A stretch of DNA of 64,000 nt from Dryocola sp031988645 (GCF_051307045.1 NZ_CP150452.1:992001-1056000); one strand, 5' to 3'. Shown: positions 1-10,306, counted from the first letter of the stretch. The notes: a model not told the origin generated them from the sequence alone. Numbers and translations are program-made.

Positions 1-404
1 TTGGTTCGGTTTTGCTCGCGGGTGAGGTCGGAAAGCAGCGCCATGACGGCGGCGGCAATGGCGCCTGAGCCCTGCAGCGCGCGGCCAAGAATAATGCCCC
101 AGATAGAGCCTGAAAGCGCGGCGATAACGCTGCCGAGCACGAATATCAGCAATCCGCCGACGATAAGCGGTTTGCGGCCAATACGGTCAGAGAGCAGGCC
201 AAAGGGGATCTGGAAGACCGCCTGCGCCAGGCCGTAAATGCCGATCGCCAGTCCGATTAGCGCTTCGCTTGCGCCCTGCAACGCCATTCCATAGGTGGTA
301 AGTACCGGCAGCACCATAAACATGCCGAGCATGCGTAGTGAAAATACCGTGCCTAAACCCCACGTCGCACGTAGCTCGACGGGCGTCATTTTGTAATCGT
401 TCAT
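1..404 (-). CDS. yajR: YajR-type MFS transporter, N-terminal part (cut by window edge)
   Basis: The minus strand opens with ATG at 404 and encodes MNDYKMTPVELRATWGLGTV, then hydrophobic helices and the loop SDRIGRKPL, the classic motif A between TM2 and TM3 of major facilitator permeases. About 134 residues are visible; the rest lies beyond position 1. E. coli YajR is an inner-membrane proton-coupled MFS efflux protein with a C-terminal ferredoxin-like domain; that domain would be outside the window. Its place downstream of cyoE, on the same strand and separated by a strong terminator, matches the E. coli order. Substrate unknown. Confidence 0.9.
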   Translation of the reverse strand, partial: MNDYKMTPVELRATWGLGTVFSLRMLGMFMVLPVLTTYGMALQGASEALIGLAIGIYGLAQAVFQIPFGLLSDRIGRKPLIVGGLLIFVLGSVIAALSGSIWGIILGRALQGSGAIAAAVMALLSDLTREQNRT

Positions 405-511
405 TACCACCTCAGATGAAAAACCGGACATAGTGTAGTGCGTAGGCGGAGGAGGGTAAATCTCTAGTTATTTAACAGATATTACAGTGCGGAACTCTTG
501 ATGATACTAAT

Positions 512-537
512 AAAAAAGGGCACCGAAGTGCCCTTTT
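512..537 (-). terminator. Rho-independent terminator after cyoE
   Basis: Read on the minus strand, a perfect stem AAAAGGGCAC / GTGCCCTTTT with a four-base loop is followed by a T run. It lies 14 bp beyond the cyoE stop and ends the cyo operon before yajR. Confidence 0.85.
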
Positions 538-551
538 ATGCGGTTCATTGC

Positions 552-1439
552 TTACCAGACGTAAGTCAGCAGATTATGTGAATCCGGCACCATAAAGTCG
601 ACGGACATCATCACCGAAAGCGAGGTAATGGCGACGATGGAAAAGACGAACAGCTTGCGCGCCCAGACCTTATCATCTTCCACTTTATAACCCCGCAGGG
701 CCATGCCCAGCCACCAGACGCTTACCGCTGCGGCCACAACCAGGTATTTGTACCCGGCGTATCCGCCTAAGGTAAGCATCAGCGTTGCGACGGCGAAAGC
801 GATGATATACAGCGTGATATGGTTTTTCGCGACCGAGATCCCTTTAACCACCGGCAGAACCGGAATGTTAGCCGCCTGATAATCTTTAAAGCGGAAGATG
901 GCAATCGCATAGGAGTGCGGCATCTGCCACAGGCTAAAGATAGCCAGCAGGATCAGGGCGCCGGTATCGAACTCGTTGGCTACGGCACAGTAGCCAATCA
1001 CCGGCGGCGCCGCGCCGGAAAGGCTGCCAATCAGCGTGCCGTAAACGGACTTACGCTTCATATAGAGGCTATAAACCCCTACGTAAACCACAAAGCCCAT
1101 CACGCCAAGCCACATGGCCAGCGGATTCGCGCCAAACCACAGCATCATGAAGCCAGCAATACCCAGCAAGGTGGCGTAGACCAGCGAGGTTTTCGGTGAA
1201 ATCAGGCCCTTTACCAGCACCCGATTTCTGGTTCTCTCCATCTTGCGGTCGATATCGCGGTCGATGAAGTTGTTATAAACACAACCTGATGCCACCACCA
1301 GCGACACCCCAACGAGGGTGAAGAGAAACAGGGGATAATCAATACTGCCCTTCGAGGCCAGTAAAAATCCCCCAATGACAGAAATTAAATTACCGAAAAT
1401 AATTCCTGGTTTCGTTACTTGCAGGTATTGCTTAATCAT
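552..1439 (-). CDS. cyoE: Protoheme IX farnesyltransferase (heme O synthase) CyoE
   Basis: Inner-membrane UbiA-family prenyltransferase that converts heme b to heme o, the cofactor of the high-spin site in cytochrome bo3. It has 295 residues against 296 in E. coli, starting MIKQYLQVTKPGIIFGN at 1439; an upstream in-frame extension would overlap cyoD and has no homology support. The prenyl-diphosphate binding motif NNFIDRDIDRKM and the second loop around RFKDYQAANIPVLP are present, with seven to nine hydrophobic helices. It is the last gene of cyoABCDE, 11 bp after cyoD, and is followed by a terminator. Confidence 0.97.
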   Translation of the reverse strand: MIKQYLQVTKPGIIFGNLISVIGGFLLASKGSIDYPLFLFTLVGVSLVVASGCVYNNFIDRDIDRKMERTRNRVLVKGLISPKTSLVYATLLGIAGFMMLWFGANPLAMWLGVMGFVVYVGVYSLYMKRKSVYGTLIGSLSGAAPPVIGYCAVANEFDTGALILLAIFSLWQMPHSYAIAIFRFKDYQAANIPVLPVVKGISVAKNHITLYIIAFAVATLMLTLGGYAGYKYLVVAAAVSVWWLGMALRGYKVEDDKVWARKLFVFSIVAITSLSVMMSVDFMVPDSHNLLTYVW

Positions 1440-1450
1440 ACACGTCGCTC

Positions 1451-1780
1451 TTAGTGAACCATCATGTTCTGGTTGAGGTTCCACATAATCCAGATCGAGC
1501 CGACCACCAGAATGGCAATAATCAGCACCGTAAAGGCAAAGGCCACCAGGTTCCAACGCTCACTCGACGAGGTGCTCAGATGCAGGAAGCACACGAGATG
1601 CACCAGAATCTGTACTACTGCGGTAACCAGCACCACGCCGAGAAGGGTGGCGTGGGAGGCGGTACCTGACATTACCATCCAGAACGGGATCGCCGTCAGG
1701 ATGATAGACAGGATAAAACCTGTCATATAGGTTTTTACGCTACCGTGGTGGGCGCCGCTGTGTTCAGTTGAATGACTCAT
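1451..1780 (-). CDS. cyoD: Cytochrome bo3 ubiquinol oxidase subunit IV CyoD
   Basis: Small three-helix membrane subunit that helps assemble the CuB centre of the bo3 oxidase. It has 109 residues, as in E. coli, beginning MSHSTEHSGAHHGSVKTYM and ending in IWIMWNLNQNMMVH. The start at 1780 overlaps the cyoC stop by one base (TAATG), which implies translational coupling; longer in-frame starts run into cyoC and are rejected. Confidence 0.97.
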   Translation of the reverse strand: MSHSTEHSGAHHGSVKTYMTGFILSIILTAIPFWMVMSGTASHATLLGVVLVTAVVQILVHLVCFLHLSTSSSERWNLVAFAFTVLIIAILVVGSIWIMWNLNQNMMVH

Positions 1781-2394
1781 TACATTGCCCCCATCAGATA
1801 CACTACCGAGAATACACAAATCCACACCACGTCCAGGAAGTGCCAGAACAGGCTCAGGCACATCAGGCGAGCGCGGTTAGTGTTGGTCAGACCGCGACGC
1901 GCAACGTGAATCATCATGAACGCCATCCACACCAGACCGGAGGTCACGTGCAGACCGTGGGTGCCTACCAGCGCAAAGAACCCTGACAGGAAGCCGCTGC
2001 GATCCGGGCCGAAGCCTTCGTTAATCAGGTGATGGAATTCATAGATTTCCATGCCCACGAAGCCCGCACCGAACAGGAAGGTCAGCGCCAGCCAGGAGAT
2101 AACCTGGCTTTTGTTGCCTTTGTTCATGGCGATAATCGCCATGCCGTAGGTGATGGAGCTGAACAACAGCAGGGCAGTTTCAACCAGCACAAACGGCAGT
2201 TCGAAAATGTCTTTCCCTGCAGGTCCGCCCGCGGTGCCGTTCACCAGAACGGCATAGGTAGCAAACAAGCAACAGAACAGAATGCAGTCGCTCATCAGGT
2301 AGATCCAGAAACCAAAGACCTTATTGGTTCCTGCATCGTGGTGCCCGTGCTCTGCGACAGGGGCGTTTGCGTGATGGAGAGTCTCAGTTGACAT
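1780..2394 (-). CDS. cyoC: Cytochrome bo3 ubiquinol oxidase subunit III CyoC
   Basis: Five-helix heme-copper oxidase subunit III, 204 residues, identical in length to E. coli CyoC. The N-terminus MSTETLHHANAP is cytoplasmic, then helices begin at KVFGFWIYLMSD. The conserved GTHGLHVTSGLVW segment of the subunit III family is present. The start overlaps the cyoB stop by 11 bp, as expected in the coupled cyo operon. Confidence 0.97.
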   Translation of the reverse strand: MSTETLHHANAPVAEHGHHDAGTNKVFGFWIYLMSDCILFCCLFATYAVLVNGTAGGPAGKDIFELPFVLVETALLLFSSITYGMAIIAMNKGNKSQVISWLALTFLFGAGFVGMEIYEFHHLINEGFGPDRSGFLSGFFALVGTHGLHVTSGLVWMAFMMIHVARRGLTNTNRARLMCLSLFWHFLDVVWICVFSVVYLMGAM

Positions 2395-4376
2395 TTTTCA
2401 GCCCTGCTTTGGTAATTTCATCGAAATGCTGGTTTTCCAGTTTTTCGACTTCCGCAACCGGAACGTAGTAATCCACGTCTTCGTCGAAGCTTTTCGCAAT
2501 CCAGGTAACGATCATGCCGGCAAAGCCCAGGATCGCCATCCACCAGATGTGCCAGATCATCGCGAAACCAAATACCGTGGCGAACGCGGCGATAATGATG
2601 CCCGCAGCGCTGTTACGCGGCATATGAATTTCTTCGTAATGGGTCGGCTGCTGGTACGCTTCGCCTTTCTCTTTCATCACCCAGAACGCATCACGCTCGT
2701 TGACGAGTGGCAGATGGGCGAAGTTGTAGAACGGAGGCGGAGAGGAAGTAGACCACTCCAGCGTACGGCCGCCCCATGGGTCACCGGTCAGGTCGCGGTT
2801 CTGTTCGCGGTCGCGAATAGAGACGTAGAACTGAATCAGCTGGCAGAGAATGCCGCAGGCAATCAGCGCCGCGCCGCCTGCTGCAACCATCAGCAGCGGG
2901 TGGAACTGCGGATCGATCTGCTGGCTCAGGCGACGGGTCATGCCCATGAAGCCCAGCACGTACAGCGGCATAAAGGCGACGAAGAAGCCGATTATCCAGA
3001 ACCAGAAGGCGCGTTTGCCCCAGGTTTCGTTCAGGGTGAAGCCAAAGGCTTTCGGCCACCAGTAGGTCAGGCCCCGCGAAGCAACCGAACACCACACCAC
3101 CGATAATAACGTTATGGAAGTGGGCAATCAGGAACAGGCTGTTGTGCAGCACGAAGTCAGCGCCCGGCACCGCCAGCAGAACACCGGTCATGCCGCCAAT
3201 AGAGAAGGTGACGATGAAGCCAATGGTCCACAGCATTGCCGAGTTGAACTCGATGCGGCCCTGATACATGGTAAACAGCCAGTTGAAGATCTTCACCCCG
3301 GTCGGGATGGCGATAATCATGGTGGCGATACCGAAGAAGGCGTTGACGTTCGCGCCGCTGCCCATGGTGAAGAAGTGGTGCAGCCAAACGATGAACGACA
3401 GTACGGTAATGGCGATGGTCGCCCACACCAAAGAGGTGTAGCCGAACAGACGCTTTTTGGAGAAGGTCGCAACCACTTCCGAGAACACGCCGAACACCGG
3501 CAGCACCAGGATATACACTTCCGGGTGGCCCCACGCCCAGATGAGGTTGATATACATCATCATGTTGCCACCCATATCGTTAGTAAAGAAATGGGTGCCA
3601 AGGTAGCGGTCAAGCGTTAACAGCGCGACGGTCACGGTGAAGATTGGGAACGCGGCGATAATCAGTACGTTAGTACACAGCGAAGCCCAGGTAAACACCG
3701 GCATTTTGAACATCGTCATGCCGGGGGTACGCATATTCAGGATAGTCACGAAGAAGTTAATACCCGTAAGCGTCGTACCAATACCGGAGAGCTGCAGCGC
3801 CCAGATCCAGTAGTCGACCCCGACCCCCGGACTGTACTCAATTCCCGACAGCGGCGGATAGGCAACCCAACCGGTCTGAGCGAATTCGCCCACCCCAAGA
3901 GAAAGGTTAACCAGCACCACGCCGACAACGGTGAACCAGAAGCTCAGGTTGTTCAGGAATGGGAAGGCGACGTCACGGGCGCCAATCTGTAACGGCACAA
4001 CCAGGTTCATCAGGCCGATAACAAATGGCATCGCCACGAAGAAGATCATGATAACGCCGTGGGCGGTAAAGACCTGATCGTAGTGATGTGGCGGCAGGAA
4101 GCCCGCTTCGCCGGCGGAGGCCAGCGCCTGCTGGCTACGCATCATGATGGCGTCGGCAAAGCCGCGCAGCAGCATGACGATAGCCACGATAACGTACATT
4201 ACGCCAAGGCGTTTGTGGTCAACCGAGGTGAGCCACTCTTTCCATAAATATTCCCACTTACCGAAGTAAGTGATAGCCGCAAGTAGCGCCAGTCCCCCGA
4301 CGATAATTGCCGCCACCGTAACCATGATAATGGGTTCATGGTATGGGACTGCATCCAGTGTAAGTTTTCCGAACAT
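2384..4376 (-). CDS. cyoB: Cytochrome bo3 ubiquinol oxidase subunit I CyoB (single-base frameshift in this sequence)
   Basis: Catalytic subunit of the proton-pumping terminal oxidase, reducing O2 with electrons from ubiquinol. It carries the heme/CuB ligand motifs WGHPEVYIL, WLHHFFT and LIAHFHNV. As given, the frame breaks after FGCFAG: the coding strand reads GCGGGGCC where GCGGGCC is expected, at the C run 3072-3075. Removing one base restores 663 residues, the E. coli length, ending ITKAGLKNVN. The frame before and the frame after are both well conserved, so this is almost surely a sequence error rather than a broken gene. Confidence 0.93.
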
Positions 4377-4393
4377 TTTTATTCCTCGGCCCC

Positions 4394-5342
4394 TTAGTGA
4401 GAGGTTTCCGCGTGACTCATGTCCATGCCTTCCATACCTTCATGAGAGGCCTGCTCACCTTCCGGTTGGGTCATGTCCATGCTCTTCCCGTGCCCCATGA
4501 ATTTGTCGATAACGTCTTTAAACAAATCCGGTTTAACAGCGGAGAAGTACTCGACTTTGTTGTATTCGCTAGGCGCTGCCAGCTTCTCGTAGGTGGCCCA
4601 TATCGTTTATGGCGTTCGGAGATTGTTTCGCTTTGGCAACCCATTGGTTAAAGGTGTTCATGTCTGGCGTCGCAATCGCTTTGAACTTCATGCCAGAGAA
4701 GCCTTTACCGCTGTAGTTAGACGAAATACCGTCGTAGGTGCCTGCTTCGTCGGCAATCAGGTGCAGTTGGGTCTGCATGCCTGCCATTGCGTAGATTTGG
4801 CTACCCAGGCGCGGAATGAAGAAGGAGTTCATCACCGAGTTAGAGGTGATTTTGAATTCCACCGGGGTGTTGGCCGGGAAGGCGATTTCATTCACCGTAG
4901 CGATACCCTGCTCCGGATAGATGAAGAACCATTTCCAGTCCATAGCGATAACTTCGATGGTCACCGGTTTCGCGTCGTGAACCAGCGGTTTGCTCGGCTC
5001 AAGGGCGTGGGTGGTTTTCCAGGTCAGTACCGCGAGGAAAATGATGATGAGGATGGGAATCGTCCAGACTACAGCTTCAACTTTGTTGGAGTGCGACCAG
5101 TTGGGGCTGTATTTGGCGTCCTTGTTTGAAGCCCGATACTTCCAGGCAAAACCGATAGCCATCGCGATAGCTGGGATAACGACAATCAACATCAGCCCGA
5201 GAGCTGTCAGTATCAGTGAACGTTGTTCCAGTCCAATCTGTCCTTTGGGGTCAAGAAGCGCAGAATCACAGCCACTAAGTAAAAAAGCGCCTGCGATTAA
5301 TGACAACCATCCCAAACTTTTATTGTATTTCCTGAGTCTCAT
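4394..5342 (-). CDS. cyoA: Cytochrome bo3 ubiquinol oxidase subunit II CyoA (single-base frameshift)
   Basis: Subunit II lipoprotein, with a signal peptide ending in the lipobox LLSGC (Cys25), two membrane helices and a periplasmic cupredoxin-like domain. The frame breaks after SPNAINDM: the coding strand has ATGGGCCACC where ATGGCCACC is expected (C run 4597-4599). Deleting one base gives 315 residues, the E. coli length, with the expected Met/His-rich end MSHAETSH and a stop at 4394. It is the first gene of cyoABCDE. The 17 bp gap to cyoB contains GAGGA as its ribosome binding site. Confidence 0.93.
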
Positions 5343-5819
5343 TTAACGACCTCAATTCCAGGGAGCTCTATTGTCGTTTAAAGTGTGCCGGCATTTTACG
5401 GGAAGGTTACATTACTGTAAACATGAATGGCGTAGTGTCAGTAGGGTGTTACCGGGTTCTGCCGCCAAAGTCACACGAAATGCAACAAACTGTAAAATCG
5501 GGCATCCGACGCCTTCTCCAGCGAGTTATAACAAAAACCTATGCCGCAGGTTATTGCCGGGGTCAATTGGTATAACCAATCATTTTAATAAACACTAAAT
5601 TAACAATTCGGCATCAATTGGGACACGAAAAAATTCCAAATTAATTTCGCACCGGGCTGAATCGTTAAAGGCAAAAAGCGCGATCGCAGCCCTGGCGCTA
5701 ATTTTAAAAAACAGTGTTTACTGCGAGTGAATAATTGTAGACGATATATTTTGGCGTTTATTTAGCCGTAATAATCACCCTGCTAAATAAATAAGCCGCG
5801 ATTATTTTTTCGCCACGCC
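5343..5819 (-). promoter_or_regulatory. Intergenic region upstream of cyoA
   Basis: This 477 bp AT-rich, non-coding stretch separates ampG from cyoA and matches the long promoter region found here in E. coli, where ArcA, Fnr and iron regulators control cyo. I could not pick a promoter with a good -35/-10 pair, and no convincing terminator follows ampG. Short reading frames here lack a ribosome binding site and homology. Confidence 0.5.
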
Positions 5820-7295
5820 TCACAGCAGGGCCGTTTTGCGAAGCGCCAGGTAATCCAGCAGGCCGCCAGACACCACTCCGCCTATGGCAAACAGGGCTCC
5901 CCATTCCAGAATCTGCTGGTTAAACGTCCAGTTTGTCAGGCCCGTGGAGTTGGTAATCAAAATCATCAGCCACACGGCGAGGAGCGCGCAGCCTAAGGTT
6001 AGCGCATGAAGCGCAAAACGGTAGCCCGAAGCAAATTCGCTGCGCGACATAAAACTTTCCGTTTGCTGGGTGTATTCCAGCGTGGATTTACATACTAAAA
6101 GCAAGAGAATGCCCGGTACGGCGGCAAAGACGGAGAACAGATAGAAGGTCGGCCAGCCGTGCGCTTCCACAAACCAGCCGGCAATAGGCCCGACGTAAAC
6201 GCGGCCCACGGCGGAAAGCGCTGAAAGCAGCGCAAACTGCGTGGCCGAAAAAGACTTATTGCACAGGGTCATTAACAAGGCGACAAAAGCCGCCGTGCCC
6301 ATCCCGCCGCAGAGGTTTTCAAAGAAAACCGCCGCCGCCATGCTGAACATATGCTTATCGGTGATGGAAAGGATCCAGTAACCCGCATTGGAGACGCCCT
6401 GCAAAATGCCGAAAATCAGCAGCGCCCGGAACAGCGTCAGCCGCTGCATGAGCACCCCGCCGTAAAGCGCGCCGAGGATGGTGGCGAAGAGCCCAAGCGT
6501 TTTATTGACCACGCCCACTTCGCCTGCGTCGAAGCCGACGCCACGAATCAGGAAGGTGGTAGTGAGGCTCATGGCGAAGGCGTCGCCGAGCTTATACATC
6601 ACGATCAGCAGCAGAATCAGCCACGCGTTATTGCGCCCAAAAAAGTCGCGTAGCGGGGCGACTACCGCCTGCTCAAGGCTGCGCGGAACGGGAATCGCAT
6701 CGGTCGGCTCCGGGGCGAGAAGGGTGGCGATGATACAGGGGATCAGCAACGCAGCCATCAGCCAGTAGGTCGCCTGCCAGCCGAGGTAACGGTCGGCAAG
6801 CCACAGCGCCAGCCCGCCGGAAACCAGCATTGCCAGACGATAGCCAAGCACGCTGATCGCCGCGCCCGCGCCGCGTTCTTCGGCTGAAAGCACGTCCGTT
6901 TTCCAGGCGTCGAACACGATGTCCTGGGATGCGGAACAAAAGGCGATAACGACCGCCAGCGCCGCCATCCAGCGAAGCTGCGTGCCCGGCTCCAGAAAGC
7001 CCATGGCGGCAATGGAAACCAACAGCAGAATTTGCGTAATCAGCAGCCAGCCCCGGCGGCGCCCCAGCAGCGGCGGCGTGTATCTGTCCATCACCGGCGA
7101 CCAGAGGAACTTAAAGACGTAGGCCTGGCCGACGAGGGAGAAAAAGCCGATGGTTTTCAGATCGATATTTTCGACCGTCATCCAGGCTTGCAGAGTGCCG
7201 GAAGTTAATGCGAGGGGAAGCCCGGAGGCAAAACCAAGGATCAGAAGAATGGCTGACTTCGGCTGCTGAAAGATACGTAAATACTGATTGGCCAT
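5820..7295 (-). CDS. ampG: Muropeptide permease AmpG
   Basis: Inner-membrane MFS permease importing GlcNAc-anhydroMurNAc peptides for cell-wall recycling, and needed for AmpR-dependent beta-lactamase induction where that exists. It has 491 residues, the E. coli length, with about 14 hydrophobic segments and the N-terminus MANQYLRIFQQPKSAILLIL. Characteristic stretches include LWSPVMDRYTPPLLGRRRGW (cytoplasmic loop) and ASQDIVFDAWKTD. It follows yajG on the same strand after 49 bp. The frame is intact. Confidence 0.96.
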   Translation of the reverse strand: MANQYLRIFQQPKSAILLILGFASGLPLALTSGTLQAWMTVENIDLKTIGFFSLVGQAYVFKFLWSPVMDRYTPPLLGRRRGWLLITQILLLVSIAAMGFLEPGTQLRWMAALAVVIAFCSASQDIVFDAWKTDVLSAEERGAGAAISVLGYRLAMLVSGGLALWLADRYLGWQATYWLMAALLIPCIIATLLAPEPTDAIPVPRSLEQAVVAPLRDFFGRNNAWLILLLIVMYKLGDAFAMSLTTTFLIRGVGFDAGEVGVVNKTLGLFATILGALYGGVLMQRLTLFRALLIFGILQGVSNAGYWILSITDKHMFSMAAAVFFENLCGGMGTAAFVALLMTLCNKSFSATQFALLSALSAVGRVYVGPIAGWFVEAHGWPTFYLFSVFAAVPGILLLLVCKSTLEYTQQTESFMSRSEFASGYRFALHALTLGCALLAVWLMILITNSTGLTNWTFNQQILEWGALFAIGGVVSGGLLDYLALRKTALL

Positions 7296-7313
7296 GCTTT
7301 GCTCTGACTATCA

Positions 7314-7330
7314 GCCCGCGTGACGCGGGC
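7314..7330. repeat. Short perfect inverted repeat between yajG and ampG
   Basis: GCCCGCG, a three-base loop and CGCGGGC form a GC-only hairpin in the yajG-ampG spacer. No T run follows on either strand, so it is more likely an RNA-processing or stability element than a terminator. Confidence 0.45.
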
Positions 7331-7344
7331 CGACGGAGGAAAAA

Positions 7345-7923
7345 TTAACGGGCGTTCGCTTTGATAAAGTCGTGAACGCTGGTGTCCTGGGCCATATCCG
7401 CAATGGTATCGGTCAGCACGGAGTTAACCGCGTTGGCGATATTCTGGTTGGTGGCCTGGAACGCGCCTTCCACGTTGTAGCTGGAACGGTAGTTCTTGGT
7501 CATCTTATTGCCGTTCTGCGCGGTGGCGATAATCGAGATATCCGCTTTGGTGGCAATGTTGTAACGCACGTTGCCCTGGGAGACGTCCGCATACAGCTGG
7601 TTAACTACGATCTGCAAGGCAACCGGGCTGCTTGGGCCAATCATATAGCCGCGGGCGGTCATCTGTTTCTCCAGCACTTCCTGCAGCAGGAAACGCAGGT
7701 CGCGGGACGGCGTCAGGGTAACCAGCTGGTTGTCGCGGGTCACTTTAGCCAGCGCCTGATCGGTGCGTTGATCGGCGCCGTTGATGCTGACGGTCACGCC
7801 CATCAGGCCTGGATCCTGCTGCGGCAGGTTGATGGTCGGGGACACTTCAATGGTGGTCGGTGGTGTTGCACAGCTGGCCAGCATAAAAATGGCGACCAGC
7901 GGGAAGAATAATTTTTTTAACAT
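7345..7923 (-). CDS. yajG: YajG family lipoprotein
   Basis: This 192-residue protein starts MLKKLFFPLVAIFMLASC, a lipoprotein signal peptide with lipobox LASC and modified Cys18, then TTIEVSPTINLPQQDP, which is very close to E. coli YajG. The start at 7923 is chosen because it gives the signal peptide and the E. coli length. The function is unknown; it is cotranscribed with ampG in enterics and is probably envelope-anchored. YajG is divergent from bolA. Confidence 0.93.
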   Translation of the reverse strand: MLKKLFFPLVAIFMLASCATPPTTIEVSPTINLPQQDPGLMGVTVSINGADQRTDQALAKVTRDNQLVTLTPSRDLRFLLQEVLEKQMTARGYMIGPSSPVALQIVVNQLYADVSQGNVRYNIATKADISIIATAQNGNKMTKNYRSSYNVEGAFQATNQNIANAVNSVLTDTIADMAQDTSVHDFIKANAR

Positions 7924-8158
7924 GTTCGCTATCTCAATGTACTCAAAGGGACGGGCAGAAAAAAACACGTCATCATAACACTGCGGTTGCCCAGTGGAAG
8001 ATCCCGAATAGTGCCTTAATAGTATTAAGCTACAGGGGGTTGGCAAAGCAAATCAGACGAAAGCTAAATAATTGTTGGAATTACGTTATTAAAACGGTTA
8101 AAAGCGGCTAACATTTAAAGGGATGAGTGGCATCTCTGCGTTGTTGAGGAGAAAGTTC

Positions 8159-8476
8159 ATGATGATACGCGAGCAAATAGAAACAAAATTAAGGGCAGCG
8201 TTCGAACCCGTGTTCCTGGAAGTCGTGGATGAGAGCTATCGTCACAATGTCCCGGCTGGTTCTGAAAGTCATTTTAAAGTTGTCTTAGTCAGCGATCGTT
8301 TTGCCGGCGAACGTTTTTTGAATCGCCACCGCCTGATTTACGGAACCTTAAGCGAAGAGCTTGCGAGTACCGTTCACGCGCTGGCCTTGCATACCTACAC
8401 CATTAAAGAGTGGGAGGGGCTGCAGGATACTATTTTCGCCTCCCCACCGTGCCGTGGAGCGGGTTCCATCGCCTGA
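8159..8476 (+). CDS. bolA: BolA family transcriptional/iron-sulfur regulator
   Basis: BolA forms complexes with monothiol glutaredoxins and acts in stationary-phase morphology and gene control. It has 105 residues (MMIREQIETKLRAAFEP), the E. coli length, with the helix-turn-helix-like segment and the conserved RFLNRHRLIY and HALALHTYTIKEW. The start at 8159 is preceded by GAGGAGAAAG at good spacing; the longer ATG upstream is rejected. Confidence 0.96.
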   Translation: MMIREQIETKLRAAFEPVFLEVVDESYRHNVPAGSESHFKVVLVSDRFAGERFLNRHRLIYGTLSEELASTVHALALHTYTIKEWEGLQDTIFASPPCRGAGSIA

Positions 8477-8833
8477 AAATCCACTTTCGGGTTTGCAACT
8501 AAGGGAGCTTTTCCTTTATGTTGCTCTTCGTTAACTGTGTTTTACAAAACGGCCTGCGGGCCGTTTTATTTTGCCCTCAATACCCGGCTGTTTTGCAGGG
8601 ATAAGGCAATAAATTCCAACAAAGTGTGAAAAAGGCCGCAGCGACGTTACGTCGCCGTTCTCGACTCACCCTGGTGATGCCGCTATAATGCTGCGTCTTA
8701 TTTTTCGGAATGTCTTCGGGACGATTCTGACGACAGGGAATGTGATTCTGATACAGAGGGCATCCCGGTTCTGTGAAGCAATATTGAGGGCTTCCAGAGT
8801 TGACCGAGCACTGTGATTTTTTGAGGTAACAAG
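8477..8833 (+). promoter_or_regulatory. bolA-tig intergenic region
   Basis: This 357 bp stretch has no gene. Its first part holds the bolA terminator; the rest is the tig promoter/leader region ending in a TTTTTTGAGGTAACAAG-like ribosome binding context. No further motif was recognised. Confidence 0.5.
8546..8567 (+). terminator. Rho-independent terminator after bolA
   Basis: Perfect stem AAAACGGCC / GGCCGTTTT with a four-base loop, followed by ATTTTG, 70 bp after the bolA stop. Confidence 0.8.
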
Positions 8834-10133
8834 ATGCAAGTTTCAGTTGAAACCACTCAGGGCCTTGGCCGCCGTCTCACGATTACTATCGCTGCAGACA
8901 GCATCGAAAACGCTGTAAAAAGCGAGCTGGTCAACGTGGCAAAGAAAGTCCGTATTGACGGCTTCCGCAAGGGTAAAGTACCGATGACCGTTGTCGCTCA
9001 ACGTTATGGCGCATCCGTTCGCCAGGACGTGCTGGGCGAGCTGATGAGCCGCAACTTCATTGATGCGATCATCAAAGAAAAAATCAATCCAGCAGGCGCG
9101 CCTAACTACGTGCCGGGCGAGTACAAACTGGGCGAAGACTTCACCTACTCCGTAGAGTTCGAAGTGTACCCGGAAGTTGAGCTGCAGGGTCTGGAAGCAA
9201 TCGAAGTTGCAAAACCGGTTGTTGAAGTGACTGACGAAGACGTTGACACCATGCTGGACACGCTGCGCAAGCAGCAGGCGACCTGGAAAGAAACCGACGC
9301 CGCAGCTACCGCTGAAGACCGCGTAACCATCGATTTCACCGGCTCTGTAGACGGCGAAGTCTTCGAAGGCGGCAAAGCGTCTGACTTCGTACTGGCAATG
9401 GGCCAGGGCCGTATGATCCCGGGCTTTGAAGACGGCGTTGTGGGCCACAAAGCTGGCGAAGAGTTCACTATCGAAGTGACCTTCCCGGAAGATTACCACG
9501 CTGAAAACCTGAAAGGTAAAGCGGCGAAGTTCGACATCGTTCTGAAGAAAGTTGAAGAGCGCGAGCTGCCGGAATTCACCGAAGAATTCATCAAGCGTTT
9601 CGGCGTGGAAGATGGTTCCGTAGCAGGGCCTGCGTACCGAAGTGCGTAAGAATATGGATCGCGAGCTCAAAGGCGCCGTGCGTAACCGCATCAAGTCTCA
9701 GGCAATCGACGGTCTGGTTAACGCCAACAACATCGACGTGCCGGCTGCGCTGATCGACGGCGAAATCGACGTTCTGCGTCGCCAGGCCGCTCAGCGTTTC
9801 GGCGGTAACGAGCAACAGGCTCTGGAACTGCCGCGCGAGCTGTTCGAAGAACAAGCTAAACGCCGCGTAGTGGTCGGCCTGCTGCTGGGCGAAGTGATTC
9901 GTACCCACGAACTTAAAGCTGACGAAGCGCGCGTTAACGCTCTGATTGAAGAAATGGCTTCCGCCTACGAAGATCCGAAAGAAGTTATCGAGTTCTACAG
10001 CAAAAACAAAGAGCTGATGGACAACATGCGCAATGTTGCCCTGGAAGAACAGGCTGTTGAAGCGGTGCTGGCCAAAGCGAAAGTTTCAGAAGTTGCGACT
10101 TCCTTTAGCGAGCTGATGAACCAGCAAGCGTAA
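8834..10133 (+). CDS. tig: Trigger factor, ribosome-associated chaperone and prolyl isomerase (single-base frameshift)
   Basis: It binds ribosomal protein L23 at the exit tunnel through the signature GFRKGKVP (residues 43-50), followed by a PPIase (FKBP) domain and a C-terminal chaperone domain. The frame breaks after GVEDGSVAG: GCAGGGCCTGC replaces the expected GCAGGCCTGC at 9626-9628. Removing one G gives 432 residues, the E. coli length, continuing LRTEVRKNMDRELKGAVRN and ending ELMNQQA. The two halves are not separate genes; an internal start at 9642 only mimics one. Confidence 0.94.
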
Positions 10134-10172
10134 GCATAATTTTTGGCATCATCGCCGGAATTTTGCTGCATC

Positions 10173-10206
10173 AAGCCCGTCACCCACAGGTGGCGGGCTT
10201 TTTTTA
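10173..10206 (+). terminator. Rho-independent terminator after tig
   Basis: AAGCCCGTCACC / GGTGGCGGGCTT (one wobble pair) with a short loop and a following T run, 40 bp after the tig stop. Confidence 0.88.
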
Positions 10207-10276
10207 TCTGGTGCAGATCATATGCGACGAATTATGCGAACTTTCAGGGTTAGCGTAACAAGAAAAGGTTGTTATG

Positions 10277-10306
10277 CTTGAAACAGGGTGAAGCCATCCC
10301 CATAAA
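10277..10306 (+). promoter_or_regulatory. Sigma-32 heat-shock promoter of clpP
   Basis: CTTGAAA at 10277-10283 and CCCCATAAA at 10298-10306, 14 bp apart, match the RpoH consensus CTTGAAA-N13-17-CCCCAT. It lies about 140 bp before clpP, as in E. coli, so clpP is expected to be heat-inducible. Confidence 0.85.

Noticed and set aside
5371..5598. 75-codon plus-strand ORF in the cyoA-ampG spacer
   Set aside because: No ribosome binding site, unusual composition, no recognisable family; the region is the long cyo promoter region.
9642..10133. A separate gene for the C-terminal half of trigger factor (likewise second-frame pieces of clpP, lon, ppiD, acrA and others)
   Set aside because: Both frames align end to end with one E. 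coli protein and joining them after removal of one base gives the exact family length.
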